This document shows positions 56,282-64,000 of a DNA stretch of 64,000 nucleotides, in pieces (within the stretch, counting starts at the first letter, position 1; each line of letters begins with the position of its first letter). Both the position numbers and the translations under genes were made by a program. Location of the stretch: contig NZ_JABEQM010000016.1 of NCBI RefSeq assembly GCF_014174155.1, forward strand, positions 1-64,000, given 5' to 3'. The notes beneath the pieces were generated by a model. The model saw nothing but the letters and a program-made list of their open reading frames with translations. It made no database searches and had not been told where the DNA came from. Source of the DNA: Gluconacetobacter tumulisoli (GTDB lineage: Bacteria; Pseudomonadota; Alphaproteobacteria; Acetobacterales; Acetobacteraceae).

Positions 56282-56746
56282 ATGCCCCTGTTCAACATGC
56301 ACCAGATCCGCGCCCAACTGGGCCGCAACCAGCGCCTGCTGGGGCTCGACCCCGGACAGAAAACGATCGGTCTGGCGCTGTCGGACGTCTCGCTGATGCT
56401 GGCGTCGCCCTATGGAACGCTGCGACGCGGCAAGCTTTCGGTGATGGCGGTGGAAATCCGCCGCATCGCGGAACGCGAGGGCGTGGGAGCCCTGGTGTCG
56501 GGCCTGCCACTGTCCCTGGACGGCAGCTTCGGGCCGGCGGCACAGGCGGCGCGCGACTGGATGATGTCCCTGTCGGACCAGACCGGCCTGCCCGCCGCGA
56601 TGTGGGACGAACGCCTGTCGTCCAGCGCCGTCAACCGGATGCTGGTGCAGGACGCCGACGTCAGCCGACGGCGCCGCGCCGAACTGGTGGACAAGCTGGC
56701 GGCGTCCTACATGCTGCAGGGCGCGCTGGATGCGACCGCGTCCTGA
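56282..56746 (+). CDS. ruvX: Holliday junction resolvase-like protein RuvX (YqgF)
   Basis: This 154-residue RNase H-fold protein begins its core with LLGLDPGQKTIGLALSD, carrying the first catalytic Asp, and has GLPLSLDGS and the late WDERLSSSAVNRML. Family members process the 5' end of pre-16S rRNA and have been proposed to act on recombination intermediates. It is divergent from gatC. The length is at the usual value. Confidence 0.92.
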   Translation: MPLFNMHQIRAQLGRNQRLLGLDPGQKTIGLALSDVSLMLASPYGTLRRGKLSVMAVEIRRIAEREGVGALVSGLPLSLDGSFGPAAQAARDWMMSLSDQTGLPAAMWDERLSSSAVNRMLVQDADVSRRRRAELVDKLAASYMLQGALDATAS

Positions 56747-56812
56747 CGTGGCCGCCGTGCGCGGGGACGACAGAATGACATGGATTGATTTTTCAGAGGA
56801 AGCGCCGAAGGA

Positions 56813-56887
56813 TGGTGGGCGCAACAGGGATTGAACCTGTGACCCCTACCATGTCAAGGTAGTGCTCTACCGCTGAGCTATGCGCCC
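56813..56887 (-). tRNA. tRNA-Val (GAC anticodon)
   Basis: On the minus strand GGGCGCA pairs with TGCGCCC, the D-arm has GCTCAGCGGTAGAGC, the anticodon loop is TTGACAT (anticodon GAC) on a CTACC/GGTAG stem, and the T-arm is CAGGTTCAATCCCTG. The discriminator is A and CCA is encoded. The 75-base length including CCA is standard for class I. Confidence 0.95.
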
Positions 56888-57009
56888 ATCCGTTCGGTGA
56901 ACAGGCTTCTAGCCGGGCTGGCGGCGTTGCGCAACCCGTCCGTGCGGAAAAAATGAAATCCCGCCCCTGTTTTCACGAATTGCCTGATAACATGAGATAA
57001 ATTCCCGAA

Positions 57010-57930
57010 ATGGCTGCAAGCCCCCCCCCCGATCGCGTCGCCTCGGCGCCCTTGCACGGCAGGGATGATACCCGGCTCGCGCCGTTTATGGTCACCGCGC
57101 CGCGTGGGGATCCGGTCCCCGTCGTGGTCGCCTCGCCCCATTCCGGTCGCGCCTATCCGCAGGCTTTCCTCACGCTGTCGCGCCTGGACCTCGCCACCCT
57201 GCGCCGCAGCGAGGATTTCCATGTCGACGATCTGGTTGCCCGCGCGCCGGACCTGGGGGCCAGCCTGATTTGCGCGACCTTCCCCCGCATCTATTGCGAC
57301 CCCAACCGCGAGGCCTGGGAACTGGACCCCACGATGTTCAGCGAACGATTGCCGGACGGGTGCAATACCGCCACGGCCCGGGTCCGCGCCGGGCTGGGGA
57401 CGATTCCCCGCCTGTCGGCTACCGGCGTGCCGATCTATCGGGGACGCATCCCGTTCGCCGAGGGACGCGAACGGATCCGGACATGCTGGGTCCCCTACCA
57501 CGACGCGCTGTCGGCGCTGATCGACCGTGTCGTCGCCGTCCATGGCGCCTGCCTGCTGGTCGACTGCCATTCCATGCCCGGCCAGATGGGACGCGACGCG
57601 CCGGATTTCATCCTGGGGGACGCATGGGGCACGTCCTGCGCGCCGGCGATCACCACCGCCGCTGAGGCCGCCCTGCGCGCGCATGGATTTCGCACATGCC
57701 GCAATACCCCCTATGCCGGGGGATACGTGACCCGCACCTACGGTCGACCTCGCAACGGGGTACACGCCCTGCAGATCGAAGTCAGCCGCGCGCTGTACAT
57801 GGACGAGGCACGGCTGGAAAAGGGCGATGGATTCGCCGCGATCCGGGCCGTGTTGACCAGCCTGCTGCACGACCTGGCGGGGGCGACGAAAGCCTTGATC
57901 CGCGACAGGGCCACCGCCCTGTCACCCTGA
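57010..57930 (+). CDS. N-formylglutamate amidohydrolase family protein (copy 2)
   Basis: This 306-residue protein belongs to the same family as the gene at 43033-43830 but is clearly diverged. Metal and substrate segments are VASPHSGRAYP, SEDFHVDDL, CDPNREAWELDP and VDCHSMPGQ. The C-terminal VHALQIEVSRALYMDE carries a conserved glutamate. The first 30 residues are variable and Pro-rich, so the start is less certain. No hut genes are adjacent. It is convergent with the YidB-like gene. Confidence 0.85.
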   Translation: MAASPPPDRVASAPLHGRDDTRLAPFMVTAPRGDPVPVVVASPHSGRAYPQAFLTLSRLDLATLRRSEDFHVDDLVARAPDLGASLICATFPRIYCDPNREAWELDPTMFSERLPDGCNTATARVRAGLGTIPRLSATGVPIYRGRIPFAEGRERIRTCWVPYHDALSALIDRVVAVHGACLLVDCHSMPGQMGRDAPDFILGDAWGTSCAPAITTAAEAALRAHGFRTCRNTPYAGGYVTRTYGRPRNGVHALQIEVSRALYMDEARLEKGDGFAAIRAVLTSLLHDLAGATKALIRDRATALSP

Positions 57931-57952
57931 TCGCGCTTTCGCGGCGCGGCGG

Positions 57953-58312
57953 TCAACCGGCGCCTGGCGCCTGGCCCGACGGCGTTTGCTTGTCGACGGC
58001 GGCGGGCAGGAATTGCGCCAGCGCCGGCAGGATCACCGATGCGGGCAAGCCTGTCCGATCGGCCATCGCCTGGACCTGCTGGCTCGACAGGATCGAACGC
58101 AACTCGTCAACCGAGATCGGCAGGTTCTGGCCGGTGCCGATCCACGAACGAACCTTGTCGCCCAGGCCAGCCTGCTCGGCCTGGGCCATCAGGGTGGAAA
58201 TCCCCTGCGCCGACGTCAGTTCGGCCAGATGCTGGTGCAGTTGGTCCGTCAGGCCGCTACTGTCCGCCAGTTCCGTCACCTTGTTGATAAGACCGTCGAA
58301 TATTCCGGGCAT
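57953..58312 (-). CDS. YidB-like (DUF937-type) protein
   Basis: This 119-residue protein resembles the YidB family. It starts MPGIFDGLINKVTELADSS and has GLGDKVRSWIGTGQNLPIS, with the W-IGTG-N-PIS motif, followed by a helical ILPALAQFLPAAVDKQTPSG end. Function is unknown. No signal peptide is present. The ATG at 58312 has AGGAAAGG upstream. Upstream on the same strand lies the candidate small RNA with its own terminator, so the gene needs its promoter between 58313 and 58384. Confidence 0.8.
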   Translation of the reverse strand: MPGIFDGLINKVTELADSSGLTDQLHQHLAELTSAQGISTLMAQAEQAGLGDKVRSWIGTGQNLPISVDELRSILSSQQVQAMADRTGLPASVILPALAQFLPAAVDKQTPSGQAPGAG

Positions 58313-58384
58313 TGTCCACTGACCTTTCCTGTCCGCGTTCCCCGTGACACAGCCATTATGGAACAGCCGGCCGGAAATCAGGAC

Positions 58385-58410
58385 AAAAAAAAGCGGTGCC
58401 AGAGCACCGC
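58385..58410 (-). terminator. Intrinsic terminator of the candidate small RNA
   Basis: On the minus strand GCGGTGC (58410-58404) and GCACCGC (58399-58393) form a perfect 7-bp stem with a TCTG loop, followed immediately by eight T residues (58392-58385). This is a textbook rho-independent terminator, with no protein gene upstream on that strand before the tRNA. Confidence 0.9.
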
Positions 58411-58465
58411 CAAGTTTAGGGAGGAAACGTCCAAGAAGCAGCTGCACATCGCAACACTGCAACGG
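58385..58465 (-). ncRNA. Candidate small RNA with CCUCCC loop
   Basis: The terminator at 58385-58410 is preceded on the minus strand by GTTT-CCTCCCT-AAAC (58428-58414), a short hairpin that would display CCUCCC, a complement of Shine-Dalgarno sequences, in its loop. A further self-complementary GCAGCTGC lies just upstream. Small regulatory RNAs with such C-rich loops and a strong terminator are common in Alphaproteobacteria and repress translation. The 5' end is a guess. TTGACA at 58499-58494 could be a -35 box, but no good -10 stands at standard spacing. It could instead be the processed end of a transcript from the tRNA. Confidence 0.55.
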
Positions 58466-58670
58466 CTGATAGGTGGCCCAAATCACATTTAAGTGTCAAG
58501 GAAATAGTACCTCCCATATTGCCCGCACGGAGCGACCGGCCGGACATGCCGAAAGGCCGCACCGGACAGACGGCAGACGCGCCAGGATCACAAAGCAGAA
58601 CGGGGGAGGAATTTTGGCTAACGAGGGATATCCCTCGGCCACGGGCCAGCAGGCCGACCTACGATCCGGA

Positions 58671-58745
58671 TGGTGGGTGCGACAGGGATTGAACCTGTGA
58701 CCCCCGCCGTGTGAAGGCGATGCTCTACCGCTGAGCTACGCACCC
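58671..58745 (-). tRNA. tRNA-Val (CAC anticodon)
   Basis: On the minus strand GGGTGCG pairs with CGCACCC, the D-arm is GCTCAGCGGTAGAGC, the anticodon loop is TTCACAC (anticodon CAC), and the T-arm CAGGTTCAATCCCTG equals that of the tRNA-Val(GAC) 1.8 kb away. The discriminator is A and CCA is encoded. It decodes GUG. Confidence 0.95.
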
Positions 58746-58818
58746 ATCCGATGTCGTTGCGGCCCTCTTAATGGATCTCCCGCACCTCCGCAAGGGCCTC
58801 GCACCCCATTCTTCGACG

Positions 58819-60702
58819 TCAGAAGCCGAACATGTGATCGAGGGAAAAGCCCCCTGCGTCGCGCATGACGCCGTGATAGCCGAACAGGCGGCACGTCGTA
58901 TCCCGGATCATGACATAGCCCCCGATTCCGGCCTGCTCGACCGCCGTCGCGCCGAACAGGCGATGCGGCCACACCATTCCGGAGCCTGAACAGGCAATGT
59001 CCAGCCGCGATTCGGCAATGGACCGCCCCGCCCGGTCGTGCAGGGTCAGGACGGTGCGCGACTGCGGCCGCCATGCGGCGGACGCCGGATAGATCAGGCA
59101 GCAGAAGGCGTTCCCCAATCCGTTCCCGCCCTTGAGGAACAGGCGCGTGGTCAGGCCCGGCGGCGGCCCGGAATAGGATTGCGGCTCGCCCCGATAGGTC
59201 ATGACGGTGTTGAAGATATGTGCGCCGAAACTGGTTTCCGCGGCATGGCCGCTATCGCGGGCCTGGAACCGCACCAGGGCGTGCAGCCATCCGTCGGCCT
59301 CGCCGCCATCGCGGAAATCATAGACCAGTTCCGCATGTCCTTCGGGGACGCCCAACTCCGCCAGGTCCAGGGCCAAGTCGTGGTCGCGCCGCAGGCGGCC
59401 CAGGAATTTTTGCCCGGTAGGCCGCCCTGCCCCATCGAAACAATCCAGACGCAACGGCAGGGTCACCTGCGATTCGGCCATCGGTACCGGCTGCACGATC
59501 GTGCGGAATCGCGCGGGGTCCAGGATCGGGAACGGCAGCAGATAGCCGCGCCCCAGCGAATCGGGCAGGTTCGCGATTCCCGGATCGGGGCGCAGGTCGG
59601 CGCGTTCGACATTCAAATGGGCGATCCGGGTGCGGCGCGCCGATATCACCTCGTACCGGGGACGGACGACATGGCGGCCGGACCGGAATTCGATCTGCGC
59701 CGGCCAGGCCAGGTCCGGCAGGCAGTCGGCAACCCGGATCGCCGCCGTCTGGTACGGTCCGATTTCGCACATGATGGGGACATGGCGATCCTCGCCCATG
59801 CGATTCAGGCTCATCGCACCAGCGGGGATCGGCACCGCGTGGCTGTTCTGCACCCACAGGACGACATCCTCCTCCGCGTCGGGGGCCGGCAGGTTGGCAT
59901 AGCGGTCGGATGGCCAGGCATTGGCGTCATGCGTGACCGACAGGCTGTCGTTGCCGTCCGTGCCGTATGTATCCAGCGCATATTTCACCACGTCATGCCC
60001 GGCGACGCCGATGGCATGGATGAACAATTGCCCCGTGAAGGCCGGCAGTCCAAATCGGGCCCGCACCGCGCGGCTGTCGATGACGATGCTGCCGCCATCG
60101 TCGGCCACGTCCTCTTCCCACGTCGCCAGCACCCGGCCGTCCGCATCGAACAGCCGCAACCACAGCCGTACCCCCCGCGCGCCATAGCGCGACCAGTAAT
60201 TCGCGCTGACCAGCCGGGTAGACAGCCTGTCCTGGTCGCGGAAGAACGCATGGTTGGTGGCGAAATTCAGCCGGTCCAGATACCTGTCGCGCACCGTCAG
60301 CATTCCGTCGGCCAGCCGGAGGGAATCCAGCGACAGGAACCGTGCGCCGGGCGGCAGCAGATGGGCGATGCGGTCATGGATCCGCGCGCCGTCGAAGCTT
60401 GCCGCCAGCACGACGGCGGCCGGCGCCGCCGCCAGGTCGGTCAGGGCCCGCGCCGGGCCACATGGGGTCGGCTGCCCGACCAGGGCGACATCATGGACAT
60501 ACAGCCCCTCGACCCTGCCAAAATCGGGCCCTAGCGCCCGTACCATGGCGAACATCCCGTCCGGATCGTAGACCGCGACGGGCCCCTGGGCGCGCAATTC
60601 CGCCGCCAGTGACGACAGGGCCTCGGCCGCCAGCGGGTGCGCCAGCGCCTTGTAGAGAACATTGCCGCCCGCCTGGGCGTCATAGGTACGGATGTCCAGC
60701 AT
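58819..60702 (-). CDS. Uncharacterised 627-residue protein
   Basis: I do not recognise this family. The first 150 residues look like an alpha/beta domain (PVAVYDPDGMFAMVRALG, PAAVVLAASFDGARI), as in a Rossmann or SAM-binding type fold but without a clear motif. The rest is beta-rich, with two successive regions of similar style (VRLWLRLFDADGRVLATWEE and LPLRLDCFDGAGRPTGQ), suggesting repeated beta-sandwich modules. No signal peptide, lipobox or membrane helix is seen. It lies 42 bases upstream of nothing on its strand except the ELM1-family gene before it, so the two may form an operon. A role in envelope glycolipid work is possible but unsupported. Confidence 0.55.
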   Translation of the reverse strand: MLDIRTYDAQAGGNVLYKALAHPLAAEALSSLAAELRAQGPVAVYDPDGMFAMVRALGPDFGRVEGLYVHDVALVGQPTPCGPARALTDLAAAPAAVVLAASFDGARIHDRIAHLLPPGARFLSLDSLRLADGMLTVRDRYLDRLNFATNHAFFRDQDRLSTRLVSANYWSRYGARGVRLWLRLFDADGRVLATWEEDVADDGGSIVIDSRAVRARFGLPAFTGQLFIHAIGVAGHDVVKYALDTYGTDGNDSLSVTHDANAWPSDRYANLPAPDAEEDVVLWVQNSHAVPIPAGAMSLNRMGEDRHVPIMCEIGPYQTAAIRVADCLPDLAWPAQIEFRSGRHVVRPRYEVISARRTRIAHLNVERADLRPDPGIANLPDSLGRGYLLPFPILDPARFRTIVQPVPMAESQVTLPLRLDCFDGAGRPTGQKFLGRLRRDHDLALDLAELGVPEGHAELVYDFRDGGEADGWLHALVRFQARDSGHAAETSFGAHIFNTVMTYRGEPQSYSGPPPGLTTRLFLKGGNGLGNAFCCLIYPASAAWRPQSRTVLTLHDRAGRSIAESRLDIACSGSGMVWPHRLFGATAVEQAGIGGYVMIRDTTCRLFGYHGVMRDAGGFSLDHMFGF

Positions 60703-60744
60703 GAAGCGTTCATACCGCAGAATGCCGCGACCAGAAATCGGGGT

Positions 60745-61755
60745 TCAGGCGATGTCCGAATACGGTGCCGGGTCCCTCTCCAGCCCCAGGCGGCGACGCA
60801 TCTCGTCGGCCACCGCCCCGGTATCGTCCAGCGGGCGCACCGGCCAGCTTTCCATCCGCCCTGCGAAGGGCCGGATACGGCCCGCGCGGGCCAGGTCGCG
60901 CAGAAACAGGCCGATCCGTCGCGACCGTCCCGGCAGGTCCGCGATCATGACCGGGACATCGCTTGCCACGGCCTCGGACACCATGGAGACACTGTCCCTG
61001 GTGACCACGATGGCGTCCGCGCAGGCCAGCAGCCCCAGATAGGGATTGTCCCCCTGCATGTCCCAGACCCACCCCCCCAGCGGGCACAGGCCCGCGCGCA
61101 CGATGGCGCACACCGCATCGCCGGTCCGCCGCGACGGGGTCACCGCGACGCCGACGCCGTCGTGGCGTATCATGTCGACCAGGTGCCCCGTCAGGGCCAC
61201 CGCCTCCGCCACATCCAGGCGGAAGCGGCCATTGGAACCGCCCAGCAGCACCGCGACCAGGGGACGCGGCAGATGGGCCAGGCGCGGCTCCCACTCCGCC
61301 CGCGCCGCGGCCAGGCGCGCCGGGGACACGCCGTGCAGCGCGGTGCGCGTCAGCAGGACGTTCGGTCCGGAGATCTCGTCGTGCCGGTTGGCGATCACCA
61401 GGTCGAAGCGGCCCAGCCGCAGGCGCGGATTCTGGATCTGCACGACACGCCGGTCCGCACGGCGCAGCGCAGCGCCGACCGCCCCGCCGGTCCCCCCGAC
61501 GCTGAAGACCAGCCCGGCCGCCCGCGGATCGACGGGCGGATTGATCGCGCGCAGGGGGGCCGGCCACCATGCGGCCGGCAGGCGCCCCCACAGGCCACGC
61601 GCCCGGACCGGACAGAAAAACGGCGCCAGTCCCGCCCGCGCCGCCAGGCCGAACGCCTGGGACCGCATGCCTGCCAGATCTTCCGCGACGACAGCCACCG
61701 GACTGTCCGTGGACGGGGCGGCAGGGCGGGAAATCGGGTCCGGAGCGTGAGTCAT
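60745..61755 (-). CDS. ELM1 / DUF1022 family protein
   Basis: The 336-residue product matches the mitochondrial-fission ELM1 family (DUF1022), a GT-B-like fold common in Alphaproteobacteria. Segments include VVAEDLAGMRSQAFGLA at the start, VQIQNPRLRLGRFDLVIANRHDE in the middle (read in parts), LLGGSNGRFRLD, and VTRDSVSMVSEAVASDVPV, a nucleotide-sugar-site-like motif. The biochemical role in bacteria is not established. The start ATG at 61755 is 115 bases from the divergent helicase gene. The 627-residue gene follows on the same strand. Confidence 0.82.
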   Translation of the reverse strand: MTHAPDPISRPAAPSTDSPVAVVAEDLAGMRSQAFGLAARAGLAPFFCPVRARGLWGRLPAAWWPAPLRAINPPVDPRAAGLVFSVGGTGGAVGAALRRADRRVVQIQNPRLRLGRFDLVIANRHDEISGPNVLLTRTALHGVSPARLAAARAEWEPRLAHLPRPLVAVLLGGSNGRFRLDVAEAVALTGHLVDMIRHDGVGVAVTPSRRTGDAVCAIVRAGLCPLGGWVWDMQGDNPYLGLLACADAIVVTRDSVSMVSEAVASDVPVMIADLPGRSRRIGLFLRDLARAGRIRPFAGRMESWPVRPLDDTGAVADEMRRRLGLERDPAPYSDIA

Positions 61756-61870
61756 GCCGCCATCTGCCGGCAGGCGCGCCGTGCCGTCAATCGGCCGGAT
61801 AAAGCGCGAGAACGGCGCCAGGACGGGAATCGCTTCGTCATCGCCGCCGGGCACGGTATCTCGGGGCACG

Positions 61871-63013
61871 ATGAATGACGCACCTTCCCCCCGTTTCGAC
61901 GACCTGAACCTCGATCCCCGTATTCTCGCCGCTCTCGAACCGGCGGGATATGCCATGCCCTCGCCGATCCAGGCGCTCGCCATCCCTCCGATTCTCGACG
62001 GCCGGGATGTCGAGGCGCTGGCCCGGACCGGAACCGGCAAGACGGCAGCCTTCGCGCTGCCGGTCATTCACCGTCTGCTGTCGCAGGATCGCCCGAAGGA
62101 TCCGGCCGGCCAGGCCCGCGCCCTGATCCTGTCGCCGACCCGTGAACTGGCCAACCAGACCGCCGGCACTGTGCGGACCTGCACCCGCCATTGCGGTCTG
62201 ACGGTCACGGTCGCCATCGGCGGGGTACCCAAGGACCGGCAGGCCCGCGCCCTTGCGGCCGGCACCGATATCCTGGTCGCGACGCCGGGACGCCTGCTGG
62301 ACCATCTGGCCGACGGAACGCTCCGCCTGGACGGCACCACGTGCCTGGTGCTGGACGAGGCCGACCAGATGCTCGACCTGGGCTTCGTCGAGGATGTGCG
62401 CGCCATCGCCGGCCGCCTGCCGGTACGCCACCAGACGCTGATGTTCTCGGCGACCATGTCCCCGGCGATTTCGGCCCTGGCGCGGCAGTTGCTGCACAAG
62501 CCTGTACGCGTCGTGCCGCCCGACGATCCGGCGACACCCACCCGCATCCGTCAGCAGGTGATCTTCGTGCCGACCGCGCGCAAGGCCGCGACCCTGGTCG
62601 CCCTCCTGCGCCGCGACCCGCAGGACCGGACGATGATCTTCACCCGCACCCGCCAGGGTGCGGACACCCTGGCCCGCGCCTTGACATCGGCGGGCGTCGC
62701 CGCCACCGCGCTGCACGGCGACCACGGCCAGGCCAAGCGCGAGCAGACGCTGAATGCGTTCCGCAAGGGCTCCCTGCGCGCCCTGGTCGCGACCGACGTC
62801 ATGGCGCGCGGCATCGATGTCGACGACGTGGCGCTGGTCGTCAATTTCGAGATCCCCGAACAGCCCGAGACCTATATCCACCGGATCGGCCGCACCGCAC
62901 GCGCCGGGCGGCGCGGCACGGCGCTGTCGCTGTGCGACCCGTCGGAACGGCTGCTGCTGCGCGATATCGAAAAGCAGACGCGCGCCCGTATAGCGGTCAT
63001 CGAATCGCCATGA
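61871..63013 (+). CDS. DEAD-box RNA helicase
   Basis: This 380-residue helicase consists of just the two RecA-like domains. Q motif YAMPSPIQALAIP (27-39), Walker A ARTGTGKTAA (51-60), PTRELA, TPGRLLDHL, the DEAD box in LVLDEADQML, SAT, ARGIDV and HRIGRTARAG are all intact. The lack of a basic C-terminal tail makes it shorter than typical RhlE. It could act in ribosome assembly or mRNA decay. The ATG at 61871 is preferred over an in-frame ATG at 61754 that would add a non-conserved 39 residues. Confidence 0.93.
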   Translation: MNDAPSPRFDDLNLDPRILAALEPAGYAMPSPIQALAIPPILDGRDVEALARTGTGKTAAFALPVIHRLLSQDRPKDPAGQARALILSPTRELANQTAGTVRTCTRHCGLTVTVAIGGVPKDRQARALAAGTDILVATPGRLLDHLADGTLRLDGTTCLVLDEADQMLDLGFVEDVRAIAGRLPVRHQTLMFSATMSPAISALARQLLHKPVRVVPPDDPATPTRIRQQVIFVPTARKAATLVALLRRDPQDRTMIFTRTRQGADTLARALTSAGVAATALHGDHGQAKREQTLNAFRKGSLRALVATDVMARGIDVDDVALVVNFEIPEQPETYIHRIGRTARAGRRGTALSLCDPSERLLLRDIEKQTRARIAVIESP

Positions 63014-63179
63014 CCGACCTGCGCTGACGTGACGGCCGTGGGGCGCCCCACGGCATTGCGGCATCGCCGCGACTCTATAAACTCCGGTTCATGGCCTGTC
63101 CGATCCATCCCGTCGCACACCACGACACCGGGAAAGACGCCCGCCTGCCGGGTCGGCTTTCCGGCGGCTCGGACACGCC

Positions 63180-64000
63180 ATGATGAGCTGCGGATCAGGC
63201 TCCCGCCCCGGCTCGTCGCCGCGCATGCGCGCGCGGCCGACCTTCCAGGACACCCTGCCCGCCCCGGCGCAGCCGCTGCCCCGCTTTTCCGTCGAAATCC
63301 CCCCCCCCGACCTGTCCCGCTGGCTGGCCGGCAATTGCGGCATCCCCGGCGTCATCCATCTGGAGGCGTCGCGCCCGGGCCCGCATGTCGTCCTGACCGC
63401 CCTGATCCATGGCAATGAATATGCCGGCGCGACGGTGCTGGACACGCTGTTGCGCGACGACGTCCGCCCGGCCCGTGGCCGGCTGTCGCTGATCTTTGCC
63501 AACCTGGATGCCTTCGCGCGGTTCGACGCATCCAATCCAGTGGCCTCGCGCTTCGTCGACGAAGACATGAACCGCCTGTGGTGCCGGCAGGTGCTCAACG
63601 GTCCGCGCCACTCGACCGAACTGGACCGCGCCCGGGCGATCCTGCCGGTGATCGAAAGCGCGGACATCCTGATGGACCTGCATTCGATGCTGTGGCCCGG
63701 TACGCCGCTGATCCTGGCCGGCGGGGCGGAGTCCGGGCGCAGGCTGTCGACGATGGTCGGCGACCCCCCGCTGATCGTGTCGGACCACGGTCACCGGGCT
63801 GGCCCCCGCCTGATCGATTTCGAGCGATTTTCGGCCCCCGGCGGACGCGCGGCCGCCTGCCTGCTGGAGGCCGGTGTCCACTGGGACGCCGGCACCGTCA
63901 CGGCAACCGAGCAGGCGGTCCACGCCCTGCTGCGCCACAGCGGCCTGCTCCCCCCGGACCGTTTGCCGCCGACATTGCCGCCGCGCCACATGATGGTGAC
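63180..64000 (+). CDS. Succinylglutamate desuccinylase/aspartoacylase family protein (partial)
   Basis: An open frame from ATG 63180 continues past the window end, giving at least 273 residues. It has the zinc carboxypeptidase-like start VVLTALIHGNEYAGA, with H77 and E80 as ligands, then NRLWCRQ and ILMDLHSMLWPG with the third ligand His, as in AstE/aspartoacylase proteins. The reaction is probably deacylation of an N-acyl amino acid. The start could also be ATG 63183 or 63225. The C-terminal end lies outside the window, so length cannot be judged. Confidence 0.8.
   Translation, partial: MMSCGSGSRPGSSPRMRARPTFQDTLPAPAQPLPRFSVEIPPPDLSRWLAGNCGIPGVIHLEASRPGPHVVLTALIHGNEYAGATVLDTLLRDDVRPARGRLSLIFANLDAFARFDASNPVASRFVDEDMNRLWCRQVLNGPRHSTELDRARAILPVIESADILMDLHSMLWPGTPLILAGGAESGRRLSTMVGDPPLIVSDHGHRAGPRLIDFERFSAPGGRAAACLLEAGVHWDAGTVTATEQAVHALLRHSGLLPPDRLPPTLPPRHMMV

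Larger units (their letters stand above)
58313..58670. other. Intergenic region between YidB-like gene and tRNA-Val(CAC)
   Basis: This 358-base stretch has no convincing protein gene. Its first 70 bases probably hold the promoter of the YidB-like gene. A strong minus-strand terminator and a candidate small RNA occupy about 58385-58470. The remaining 200 bases, up to the tRNA CCA end, show no clear structure apart from a TTGACA on the minus strand at 58499-58494. Confidence 0.5.

Noticed and set aside
58471-58499. Promoter for the small RNA from TTGACA (58499-58494)
   Set aside because: No acceptable -10 element lies 16-18 bases downstream; CTATCA appears only at 21 bases, so I did not annotate a promoter.

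Overview
The window is high-GC bacterial chromosome, densely packed with genes that mostly overlap by 1-4 bases. The gene set points to Alphaproteobacteria, most likely Acetobacteraceae (acetic acid bacteria such as Gluconacetobacter or Komagataeibacter). It includes an MmcB-type nuclease-fold protein, an ELM1-family protein, a DUF4175 (TIGR02302) membrane protein, GatCAB, and a serine palmitoyltransferase/ACP/acyl-activating module. The placement is inferred from gene families, not from any database search. I saw no phage, insertion sequence or CRISPR array.

Bases 323-14367 form a lipid and envelope locus that I read as a sphingolipid (ceramide-type) synthesis, decoration and export locus. 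It runs: Wzx-like flippase, CDP-glycerol-transferase-like protein, fatty-acyl-AMP ligase, dedicated acyl carrier protein and serine palmitoyltransferase (+). A nucleotidyltransferase-like protein and a diacylglycerol-kinase-family lipid kinase follow on the minus strand. A second plus-strand operon then encodes a metallophosphoesterase, an LptF-like and an LptG-like permease, a His-box lipid hydroxylase, an NTP transferase and a glycosyltransferase. The bacterial ceramide synthase and the keto-reductase are not visible here.

Bases 14414-27195 hold mmcB, an IMPase-family phosphatase, a SYLF protein, the minus-strand fatty-acid genes fabD, fabG, acpP and fabF followed by mltG, a YdcF protein, a methyltransferase, a solitary OpuAC-type binding protein without signal peptide, an M13 metallopeptidase and a Dabb-domain protein. 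Bases 27261-33530 hold a ferritin-like protein divergent from sucC-sucD, then bioB and the 7-cyano-7-deazaguanine genes queE-queC-queD. A SulP transporter follows.

Bases 35086-40797 (minus) are a tightly coupled five-gene operon: a dCache receptor with a class III cyclase-like domain, an MlaE-like permease, an ABC ATPase-like protein, an MCE (MlaD-like) protein and a helical lipoprotein. Both the cyclase domain and the ATPase lack key catalytic residues, so this looks like a lipid transporter with a pseudo-cyclase sensor and a pseudo-ATPase.

Bases 40874-51025 are housekeeping: dnaQ, coaE, aroE, an N-formylglutamate amidohydrolase and a TlpA-like thioredoxin on the minus strand; argH-lptM on plus; lysA-DUF4175 on minus converging on them; then cdd. 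Bases 51063-63013 hold an O-antigen-ligase-family protein, tRNA-Ser(GCU), gatCAB, ruvX, tRNA-Val(GAC), a second N-formylglutamate amidohydrolase, a YidB-like protein, a candidate small RNA with a CCUCCC loop and a strong terminator, tRNA-Val(CAC), an unrecognised 627-residue protein, an ELM1-family protein and a DEAD-box helicase. A succinylglutamate-desuccinylase/aspartoacylase-family gene runs off the right end.
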